A DNA stretch of 11,998 bases, from positions 1 through 11,998 of the forward strand of contig ONQK01000140.1 of the NCBI GenBank assembly GCA_900319895.1, in the 5' to 3' direction. The DNA comes from an uncultured Prevotella sp. GTDB lineage: Bacteria; Bacteroidota; Bacteroidia; Bacteroidales; Bacteroidaceae. A program made the position numbers and the translations under genes. Position 1 is the stretch's first letter. Every line of letters begins with the position of its first letter. The notes below the pieces were generated by a model. That model had not been told where the DNA came from. It searched no databases and saw only the letters and a program-made list of their open reading frames with translations. This document shows positions 6,149 to 11,998 of this stretch, in pieces.

Positions 6149-7543
6149 CTACAGAATGCCCAACCATCGCAACACGTCATTCAGATTGGCGACGATGAGC
6201 AGCAGGATGAGCAGTGAAAACCCGGCATATTCCGCCCAAATGAGGAATTTTTCACCAGGTTTTCGACCCGTTACCATCTCATAGATCAGGAACAACACAT
6301 GCCCGCCGTCCAGCGCCGGAATGGGCAGAATGTTCATGAAGGCCAGGATGATGGAGAGGAATGCCGTCATCAGCCAGAAAGCGTGCCAGTCCCATGTGGC
6401 GGGGAACATGCTGCCAATGGCTCCGAAACCGCCAAGCGACTTGGCCCCTTCTTTTGAGAAGAGGTATTTCAGGTCGCCGACATAACCACTAAGTTCTCTC
6501 ATCCCAAAGCTGATTCCGGCAGGGATAGAGGCCATGAAGCCGTATGACTTGTGCTCGGGCTGATAGTATGTCAGCAGGTGGGTTCTCGTAACACTGAGCA
6601 TGAGGTTGCTTGGCATGGTAAAATGGGCTTTGATGAAGTGCTTGTCTTCCGGCTTTTGCCGAAAGACCAATGTCACTTTCCTTATTTTCAGGCTGTCTTC
6701 CCTGCTTTGTGCGCCGGCCAACATGTCATTGAGCCGCCCGACCTCGTTGCCATATTCATTCCAGGAGTCGATGATTTTCCCGTTGAAGGCAACGATTCTC
6801 GAGCCTTTCATCATACCGATGCGCTCGGCAACGGTTTGGGGCAATACGCTGTCTATCTCCGCAGGAATCAGCGGGCTGACAAACGGAGGAACGGACTTGA
6901 CCATGGCGAGCAAGTCCATTTTCTGAGGCATCTCGATGCTCATCTCTTTACCATCCCGACGGATTCTCACTTGTTTTGCCGCCGCAATTCCCCGATAGAC
7001 GTTGGCATTGAACTGCCTGAAATCGCCCTTGTCCGTACCGATGAGGATGTCGCCGTCACGAAAGCCCAATGCCTTTGCCTCACTGTTGAACTTCATGCCG
7101 TAGGTCATCTTTTCCGTCGAAATCGTCTCTTCGCCCCAAGTGAATAGCACCATGCTATAGATGACAAAGGCTAATATAAAATTGACCAGCACACCGCCAA
7201 TCATGATGAGCAGGCGCTGCCACGCAGGTTTCGTACGGAACTCCCACGGCTGCGCGGGCTGCTTCATCTGCTCAACATCAAACGACTCGTCGATCATGCC
7301 GGAAATCTTACAATATCCCCCGAGTGGCAGCCAGCCGATGCCATAGGTGGTGTCGCTGTTTTTGGGTTTAAACTTGAACAAGCTGCCTTTCCACTTCCAG
7401 AGGCTTGGGTCGAAAAACAGGTAGAATTTCTCGACGCGCACGCCGAAGAGTTTTGAGAAGAAGAAATGACCGCCCTCATGCAACAATACGAGAAGCGAGA
7501 TGGCCAGCATGAACTGGAGAAGTTTAATCAGAAATATTTCCAT
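6149..7543 (-). CDS. rseP: RseP-type site-2 intramembrane zinc metalloprotease (M50)
   Basis: This 464-residue inner-membrane protease cuts transmembrane segments of its substrates. In E. coli these include the anti-sigma factor RseA and leftover signal peptides. Membrane segment 1 carries the zinc motif HEGGH (His22, Glu23, His26). A second segment lies at about 111-134 (GGVLVNFILAF). Two PDZ-like domains follow, around 145-205 (ALGFRDGDIL) and 225-300 (VAERIGMMKGSRIVAFNG). A third segment at about 388-408 leads into the N-I-L-P-I-P-A-L-D-G motif, with Asp412 as third zinc ligand. The last segment is at about 436-453. All catalytic positions are present and the length is normal for Bacteroidetes. 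It follows dxr by 35 bases, a pairing seen in many bacteria, and is the last gene before the terminator at 6085-6124. The natural substrate here is unknown. Confidence 0.92.
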   Translation of the reverse strand: MEIFLIKLLQFMLAISLLVLLHEGGHFFFSKLFGVRVEKFYLFFDPSLWKWKGSLFKFKPKNSDTTYGIGWLPLGGYCKISGMIDESFDVEQMKQPAQPWEFRTKPAWQRLLIMIGGVLVNFILAFVIYSMVLFTWGEETISTEKMTYGMKFNSEAKALGFRDGDILIGTDKGDFRQFNANVYRGIAAAKQVRIRRDGKEMSIEMPQKMDLLAMVKSVPPFVSPLIPAEIDSVLPQTVAERIGMMKGSRIVAFNGKIIDSWNEYGNEVGRLNDMLAGAQSREDSLKIRKVTLVFRQKPEDKHFIKAHFTMPSNLMLSVTRTHLLTYYQPEHKSYGFMASIPAGISFGMRELSGYVGDLKYLFSKEGAKSLGGFGAIGSMFPATWDWHAFWLMTAFLSIILAFMNILPIPALDGGHVLFLIYEMVTGRKPGEKFLIWAEYAGFSLLILLLIVANLNDVLRWLGIL

Positions 7544-7578
7544 TTTTTAAAGGTTGAATTTTGAGTGTTTAATTTCAT

Positions 7579-8742
7579 CTAATTATCTATTGCCTCCGCT
7601 GCAATGCGTCGAGCCTCGGCATCTGTCTGGAAGTAGGTCTCGAGCGTCGGCGTGGCGTCGAATGTGGTGCGGCTCATGGTGTTGGCGATGATGTCGGCCA
7701 TTTGAGGGAACGTGCATCTCCCTTGCCTGAACGCCTCATTCACCACTTCATTGGCCGCATTGAGGATGCACGGCATGTTGCCGCCTTGTGAAATGGCGTC
7801 GTAAGCCAGCGACAGACATCGGAATTTCAGGATGTCGGGCTCGGAGAACTCCAAGGTCCGGCTTTGGAAGAAGTCCAGGCGCGGGCCGTTGAGCGGTTTT
7901 CGGTCAGGATAAGAGAAAGCATAGAGGATGGGCATCCGCATGTCAGGGGCACCAAGCTGTGCCTTCACCGAGCCGTCGATAAACTGCACGGCGCTGTGGA
8001 CGATGCTTTGCGGGTGGATGAGTACCTCGATTTTCTCGGCGGGTACGCCGAACAGCCAACGTGCTTCTATCATCTCGAAGCCTTTGTTCATCAACGTAGC
8101 AGAGTCGATGGTGATTTTCGCCCCCATGTCCCATGTCGGATGTTGAAGGGCATCGGCGGCGGTCACTTTTTCCAACTCTTCCGCCGTTTTCGTGCGGAAC
8201 GGGCCGCCCGAGCAGGTGAGCAAGAGCTTCTCGATCTCGTTGTCGCCCTCGCCAACTAGGCACTGGAAGATGGCAGAATGTTCGCTATCGACAGGCAAGA
8301 TGGGCACCCGGTTTTCTTGTGCGAGCCGTCCGATGAGTTCGCCTGCCACGACCAACGTCTCTTTGTTGGCAAGACAAATCTTTTTCCGTGCCCTAATGGC
8401 ATGAACAGTGGGTTCCAGCCCTGAAAAGCCGACCATAGCAGTAAGCACAATATCAATGGGCGAGGCTTCAACGATTTGGTTCAGTGCCTCTTGGCCTGCA
8501 TAGACTTTGATGTCAGGGCAATCGAGGAGTAGGTCCTTCAACGGCTGATAGTAGGCCTCGTTGGCAATAACTACGGCGGCAGGCTTGTATGCCCGGGCCT
8601 GTTGCGCCAGTTCGCGGTACCGGTTGTTCGCCGTCAATGCATACACCTCGAAAAGTTCGGGGTGCTGGCTTATGACATCGAGCGCCTGAGTGCCGATGGA
8701 CCCTGTTGAGCCAAGGATGCATATGTTCAATTTATTGTTCAC
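7579..8742 (-). CDS. dxr: 1-deoxy-D-xylulose-5-phosphate reductoisomerase
   Basis: Dxr converts DXP to 2-C-methyl-D-erythritol 4-phosphate using NADPH, the first committed step of the MEP isoprenoid pathway, in the cytoplasm. It is the target of fosmidomycin. The 387-residue protein has the NADPH-binding loop GSTGSIG (11-17), ANKETLV (125-131), metal ligands Asp152 and Glu154 in PVDSEHSAIFQ, CSGGPF (178-182), the WDMGAKITIDSATLMNKG segment (204-221) with Asn219 and Lys220, and the third ligand Glu223. HPQSIVHS and the substrate-loop-like KAQLGAPDMRMP follow, then the C-terminal helical domain with NAANEVV. Length and motifs are normal, with no lesion. It is preceded by a 254-base gap after rimM, so it probably has its own promoter. 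It leads into rseP. Confidence 0.95.
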   Translation of the reverse strand: MNNKLNICILGSTGSIGTQALDVISQHPELFEVYALTANNRYRELAQQARAYKPAAVVIANEAYYQPLKDLLLDCPDIKVYAGQEALNQIVEASPIDIVLTAMVGFSGLEPTVHAIRARKKICLANKETLVVAGELIGRLAQENRVPILPVDSEHSAIFQCLVGEGDNEIEKLLLTCSGGPFRTKTAEELEKVTAADALQHPTWDMGAKITIDSATLMNKGFEMIEARWLFGVPAEKIEVLIHPQSIVHSAVQFIDGSVKAQLGAPDMRMPILYAFSYPDRKPLNGPRLDFFQSRTLEFSEPDILKFRCLSLAYDAISQGGNMPCILNAANEVVNEAFRQGRCTFPQMADIIANTMSRTTFDATPTLETYFQTDAEARRIAAEAIDN

Positions 8743-8996
8743 TGTTGATTGTTTCTTTTAGTTGCTGCGCTCCGTATAAGCACTGAGCGGATTCATTTGG
8801 CCAATGGGACTCTTTGCCAGGAAGCCCATTTACAGGATGCAAAGTTCTGTTTTTTTCCTTAAACGACCAAGAAAACACTTGTTTTTTATGATTTTTGAGG
8901 CAATACACAAAAGTTACATTTTTGATGCTCATTTTTATACATGTCCTTCTTTTCCCGTATATTTGGATTGGGGCGACTGGGTATTTTGAACCCGTT
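8743..8996. other. 254-base gap between rimM and dxr
   Basis: This is the longest intergenic stretch in the window. Short open frames exist on both strands (for example 8804-8989 plus and 8732-8932 minus), but their translations have no recognisable domain and one overlaps the dxr start, so I do not call them genes. I see no tRNA, CRISPR or clear terminator for rimM. The sequence is AT-rich in its upstream half and contains candidate promoter boxes for dxr. A short CGCTC/GAGCG inverted repeat (8768-8772 and 8785-8789) would lie in the dxr leader but is too weak to name. Confidence 0.7.
8840..8871 (-). promoter_or_regulatory. Candidate dxr promoter
   Basis: The minus strand reads GAACTTTG at 8847-8840, with the TTTG part of the -7 box intact but GA instead of TA. 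A CTTG (8871-8868) lies 20 bases upstream as a possible -33 element. This would give a dxr leader of roughly 90-95 bases. A second candidate, TAACTTTTG at 8916-8908, has the TA but one extra spacer base and no -33 partner. Either could serve, and neither is a full match. Confidence 0.35.
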
Positions 8997-9521
8997 CTAA
9001 TTCATCGTCAGCAATCCTTCTGGGATTTCGAGCACAATGCGCCGGTCAGCCGTGCTGATTTCCACGATTAGCTCATCAGAGGCAGGCATCAGCACTATGC
9101 CCCGGTTGGCCGTCTCTACCTCAAAAAGCGTGTTGATGGTCGAATTGTCTACGGCCAGGAGGCTTCCCACGGGCTGATTGTCGACTGCATTGACAACGGT
9201 GAAACCGACGATTTGCGCCCACGAGAGCTCATCGTCAGACGAGTCAACCTTGTCGCGCTCAAAAAACACGTCGCAATTGGTTAGTTCGCGGGCTTGCTCA
9301 AGTGTTTCAATCCCACAAAACTTGATGAGTACCGTCGAATCGCTGCGGAACCGATAGCTTTCCATGAAAAAAGGCACGAGGATCTTGTCGATTTCCAAAA
9401 TCAAGTACTCAGCATCCTGCCGGTCAAAGACATCGTCGTCAAAATGCATGGAGACCTCTCCTTGTATGCCGTGTGGCTTTCCGATGCGTCCGATGCGGAA
9501 TACTTCTTCCGATTTTATCAT
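8997..9521 (-). CDS. rimM: 16S rRNA processing / 30S maturation factor RimM
   Basis: RimM binds ribosomal protein S19 and helps assemble the head of the 30S subunit and process 16S rRNA. The 174-residue protein shows the N-terminal RimM motif IGRIGKPHGIQGEV (10-23), a beta-barrel continuing through LIKFCGIETLEQARELTNCDVF (65-86), and a C-terminal PRC-barrel region (about 97-174) with LSWAQIVGFTVV, VGSLLAV and the conserved late segments VLMPASDELIVEI and RRIVLEIPEGLL. Length is typical. It starts 25 bases after murA. In many proteobacteria rimM sits with rpsP and trmD; here, as in other Bacteroidetes, it follows murA instead. The start is ATG at 9519-9521. Confidence 0.93.
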   Translation of the reverse strand: MIKSEEVFRIGRIGKPHGIQGEVSMHFDDDVFDRQDAEYLILEIDKILVPFFMESYRFRSDSTVLIKFCGIETLEQARELTNCDVFFERDKVDSSDDELSWAQIVGFTVVNAVDNQPVGSLLAVDNSTINTLFEVETANRGIVLMPASDELIVEISTADRRIVLEIPEGLLTMN

Positions 9522-9546
9522 TTTCCGTTTGTTTTGGGCAATTGGT

Positions 9547-10857
9547 TCAACATTCTATCCTTTCTATACGCGCTCCCAATGCATTGAGACGATGCTCGAT
9601 ATTTTCATAGCCCCTGTCGATTTGCGAGATATTGTCTATACGACTTTTCCCATCTGCACTCATGGCAGCGATAAGCAGGGCAATCCCTGCACGAATATCG
9701 GGGCTGCTCATCCTTCCGGCCCTGAGCGTCTTGGCCTTGCCATGACCTACGACAACGGCGCGGTGGGGGTCGCAGAGGATGATTTGGGCGCCCATGTCAA
9801 TGAGCTTATCAACAAAAAACAGCCGGCTCTCAAACATTTTCTGGTGGAAAAGCACGCTGCCCCTCGCCTGCGTCGCCACAGTGATGAGCACAGACAGCAG
9901 GTCTGGGGTGAGCCCCGGCCACGGCGCGTCGGCCAGCGTCATGATAGAGCCGTCGATAAACGATTCGATTTGATAATGTGGTTGAGGCGGGATCATCAGG
10001 TCGTCGTCGTCAACCAGGATCTCTATGCCCAGCTTCCGGTATGTGTCTGGAATAATGCCCAGGTGCTCCACTGCTACGTTTTTGATGCGGATGCCGTTGC
10101 CGACCATGGCGGCCATGCCTATGAAGGAGCCGACCTCAATCATGTCGGGAAGCGTTGTGTGCGTCGTGCCATGAAGAGCATCAACGCCATTAATGACCAA
10201 CAGGTTGCTGCCGATTCCGCTAATCTCGGCCCCCATTCGGTTGAGCATTTTGCAAAGCTGCTGGATGTACGGCTCGCAGGCCGCATTGTAAATCGTCGTC
10301 GTTCCCCTTGCCATTACTGCGCTCATGATGATGTTGGCTGTTCCCGTCACCGAGGCCTCGTCCAACAGCATATAGCAGCCTTGTAGCTTTTTAGCTTGCA
10401 GCCTAAAGACATCGCGCCCTTTGACGCGGGCAAAGTCGGCGCCGAGGCTTTTGAACCCCATGAAATGGGTGTCAAGCCGCCGCCGACCGATTTTATCGCC
10501 TCCCGGCTTGGCAATGGTCGCTTTGCCGAATCTTCCGAGCAACGGGCCTATCATCAACACGCTCCCCCTGAGGGAAGAGCATTTCTTGACGAACTCGTCG
10601 CTCTCCAGGTAGTCCAAATTGAGCTTGTCGGCGCGGAAAGTATAGCTGTCACCACTGTTTTTGACGACTTTCACCCCCATTTCTTTGAGCAGGAGAATGA
10701 GGTTGTTGACATCCAAGATGTTGGGAATATTGTTGATGGTCACGTCCTCGTCTGTAAGCAGCGTGGCACAAATCACTTGCAGGGCTTCGTTTTTTGCGCC
10801 TTGCGGCATGATGGTTCCCGACAGTGGATGTCCGCCTTCAATGATGAATGAGTCCAT
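9547..10857 (-). CDS. murA: UDP-N-acetylglucosamine 1-carboxyvinyltransferase, Asp-type active site
   Basis: MurA transfers enolpyruvate from PEP to UDP-GlcNAc, the first committed step of peptidoglycan synthesis, in the cytoplasm. The 436-residue protein carries Lys22-Asn23 in QGAKNEAL, the GPLLGRFGKA segment (104-113), DEASVTGTANI (166-176), Asp319 in PGLTPDLLS (equivalent to E. coli Asp305), and the Arg389 region SSPDIRAG (equivalent to Arg397). The active-site loop reads PGGDKIG, with Asp121 where E. coli has Cys115. That Cys is the residue alkylated by fosfomycin, and Asp at this site is known to keep activity while giving resistance. From memory, the Asp form is usual in Bacteroidetes, so it is probably lineage-wide rather than acquired. 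It lies 24 bases after the DUF4290 gene and 25 before rimM. Confidence 0.95.
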   Translation of the reverse strand: MDSFIIEGGHPLSGTIMPQGAKNEALQVICATLLTDEDVTINNIPNILDVNNLILLLKEMGVKVVKNSGDSYTFRADKLNLDYLESDEFVKKCSSLRGSVLMIGPLLGRFGKATIAKPGGDKIGRRRLDTHFMGFKSLGADFARVKGRDVFRLQAKKLQGCYMLLDEASVTGTANIIMSAVMARGTTTIYNAACEPYIQQLCKMLNRMGAEISGIGSNLLVINGVDALHGTTHTTLPDMIEVGSFIGMAAMVGNGIRIKNVAVEHLGIIPDTYRKLGIEILVDDDDLMIPPQPHYQIESFIDGSIMTLADAPWPGLTPDLLSVLITVATQARGSVLFHQKMFESRLFFVDKLIDMGAQIILCDPHRAVVVGHGKAKTLRAGRMSSPDIRAGIALLIAAMSADGKSRIDNISQIDRGYENIEHRLNALGARIERIEC

Positions 10858-10881
10858 GTTCTACCAAGTTTTTATGCTTTT

Positions 10882-11475
10882 TTATTTCCGTTTTACCTTC
10901 TTGGACGCTTCTTTTACCTCGATTTTCTCGAATTTGAACGTCTGAAGGTCAATTTGTACCTTCCCATGGGTGAAATAGGCGAGGTCCGACGCGATTTTCT
11001 CATCGTCCAACGAGCCGTGCCCCCATTGCGCCAGGTTGCGTTTCATCTGATTGGCGGTTGCCTTTATCAATGCGTCACGCTCTTCGCCCGGCTCCATGTT
11101 CTCGAGCTGTTCGAAGACTTCAAAAAGCATCTTTCCGTAGTGCCTGACAGGGATGTGAGACATGGGGTATTGCATCGGCTGCGGCTTGGAGGAGATTTTC
11201 AATGCCTGCGCCACATCGTAAGGATAGTCAATGTCAAGCTTAAAATTACTGATGAGGGCGAGCTGGCTCCACAACTTCTGCATGTGATTTTCCTCGTTCT
11301 GACTGTATGGAAACATCTTGTCCATGATATCGATGATGGTCTCCGCACATTTCTGCCGCTCTTTTTTGTCTTTGATGGTGAGCGCATGGTCCACCATTTT
11401 TTGAATCTCCCTGCCATATTCAGGCAACAGGAGTTTTTCACGCTGCGTATTATAATCTAATCCTTCGATTTGCAT
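10882..11475 (-). CDS. DUF4290 domain protein, function unknown
   Basis: This 197-residue protein matches, from memory, the Bacteroidetes-restricted DUF4290 family. Recognisable features are the N-terminal LDYNTQREKLLLPEYGREIQ-type segment (6-25), a helical stretch with MFPYSQNEENHMQKLWSQL (about 54-72), a PMSHIPVRHYG motif (104-114), and a late YFTHGKVQIDL segment (167-177), followed by a Lys/Glu-rich tail. It has no signal peptide, membrane segment or known catalytic motif, and looks soluble and mostly helical. It starts 25 bases after tsaB and ends 24 bases before murA, so it is very probably co-transcribed with both. This suggests a link to growth, cell wall or translation, but no function can be assigned. 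Confidence 0.85.
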   Translation of the reverse strand: MQIEGLDYNTQREKLLLPEYGREIQKMVDHALTIKDKKERQKCAETIIDIMDKMFPYSQNEENHMQKLWSQLALISNFKLDIDYPYDVAQALKISSKPQPMQYPMSHIPVRHYGKMLFEVFEQLENMEPGEERDALIKATANQMKRNLAQWGHGSLDDEKIASDLAYFTHGKVQIDLQTFKFEKIEVKEASKKVKRK

Positions 11476-11500
11476 ATTAGTCCCGGTTTTTGTTTATAAT

Positions 11501-11998
11501 TCATATCAATTGGTTTTGGGGTAATTTCGCTATAAATTCCTTGAGGTAAAAAGGCGTGAAATACGCCACGTCCTCAAAGCTCTCCTGCACAAACTTCTTC
11601 TCGGCAAGAGGCTGCATATACTTGGCCAGGGGCTCCGTCTTGCCGACAAAATGGGCATTGGGATGCCGGATGACTTCCTCGCATTTTTGCGCTCCGTTGC
11701 CCATAAAATAGACAGGATGGCTGTCCAAATACTCCCGGTAGCTGTGCCCATCAACGATGTCGGCCGCCACGGGTCTTATTTCACGCAAACCGCGGTCGTA
11801 AAGGGCGGCATAGACCTCCATCCTCCTGGCATCAATCATCGGACAAAGCAAGGCATCCTCCGGCAGGTCGTCGTGTCTGAGCAAAAACGGGACGGTGAGG
11901 AGCTGTAAAGTCGGGATGCTGATGAGCGGGATGTCGAGCCCATAGCAAATGCCTTTTGCCATCGAGACACCGATGCGCAGCCCCGTGTACGACCCCGG
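11501..11998 (-). CDS. tsaB: tRNA threonylcarbamoyladenosine biosynthesis protein TsaB (partial, 5' end outside window)
   Basis: TsaB is the inactive ASKHA-fold partner that pairs with TsaD and TsaE to add threonylcarbamoyl to A37 of ANN-decoding tRNAs (t6A). The visible 165 or so residues begin inside the conserved PGSYTGLRIGVSMAKG motif at the window edge, then show the typical PMIDARRMEVYAALYD segment, a GNGAQKCEEV stretch, and a C-terminal end carrying YFTPFYLKEF. The gene continues past the right edge, so roughly the first 60-70 residues are missing. It ends with TGA at 11501-11503, 25 bases before the DUF4290 start. An internal ATG at 11962 is not the true start, because the conserved motif reads through it. 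Confidence 0.93.
   Translation of the reverse strand, partial: PGSYTGLRIGVSMAKGICYGLDIPLISIPTLQLLTVPFLLRHDDLPEDALLCPMIDARRMEVYAALYDRGLREIRPVAADIVDGHSYREYLDSHPVYFMGNGAQKCEEVIRHPNAHFVGKTEPLAKYMQPLAEKKFVQESFEDVAYFTPFYLKEFIAKLPQNQLI

Noticed and set aside
6551..7147. 198-codon plus-strand open frame opposite rseP
   Set aside because: It is entirely antisense to the well-conserved RseP PDZ region, with no recognisable domain of its own.
8804..8989. Short plus-strand open frame, and a minus-strand one at 8732-8932, in the rimM-dxr gap
   Set aside because: Both have about 60 codons with no domain or clear start signal. The minus-strand frame overlaps the dxr start in another frame.
8979..8993. Small GGGT/ACCC hairpin just after rimM
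   Set aside because: The stem has four base pairs with a seven-base loop and no T-run on the minus strand, too weak for a terminator.
9364..10386. 340-codon plus-strand open frame opposite murA and rimM
   Set aside because: The frame is long but runs antisense across the conserved MurA coding sequence. The translation is rich in His, Arg and Cys with no domain, as expected for a shadow frame.

Overview
This window looks like an ordinary core-genome stretch of a Bacteroidales bacterium, most likely a Prevotella relative. The evidence is the Bacteroidetes-only DUF4290 gene next to murA, a DPE2-like MalQ with two N-terminal starch-binding modules, promoter boxes of the TAnnTTTG type, and a lack of Shine-Dalgarno sequences. 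All genes but one read on the minus strand. The genus is a guess from overall protein resemblance.

Read in the direction of transcription (high to low coordinates), the first block is the tail of tsaB (tRNA t6A synthesis), a DUF4290 gene, murA (peptidoglycan), rimM (30S maturation), a 254-base gap, dxr (isoprenoid MEP pathway) and rseP (site-2 intramembrane protease). Spacings of 25, 24, 25 and 35 bases outside the gap suggest operon structure. A strong intrinsic terminator at about 6085-6124 closes the block. The second unit is malQ alone, with its own promoter almost touching the start codon and a weaker terminator at its end. The third unit starts from a promoter at about 3448-3455. It contains a DUF59/MIP18 (SufT-like) gene, lpxH (lipid A synthesis), an endonuclease/exonuclease/phosphatase-family protein and a LolA-like periplasmic protein, with gaps of 17, 30 and 15 bases.

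At the low-coordinate end, a short minus-strand fragment resembles only the C-terminal winged-helix part of a Bacteroidetes AAA+ ATPase. It sits in the same frame directly after the LolA-like stop codon and is probably a decayed or truncated gene. Converging on it from the left is the 3' end of a plus-strand gene for a cell-surface FISUMP/C-type-lectin-like protein, closed by a textbook terminator.

The shared theme is cell-envelope and translation housekeeping: precursors for peptidoglycan, lipid A and isoprenoid carriers, lipoprotein handling, membrane proteolysis, and tRNA and ribosome maturation. I found no CRISPR array, tRNA or rRNA gene, insertion sequence, phage gene, toxin-antitoxin pair or defence system, and no clear undescribed system. 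The points most worth a second look are the Cys-to-Asp change at the MurA active site, the in-frame ATPase remnant behind the LolA-like gene, the apparently leaderless or near-leaderless malQ and DUF59 transcripts, and the unexplained DUF4290 gene inside an essential-gene cluster.
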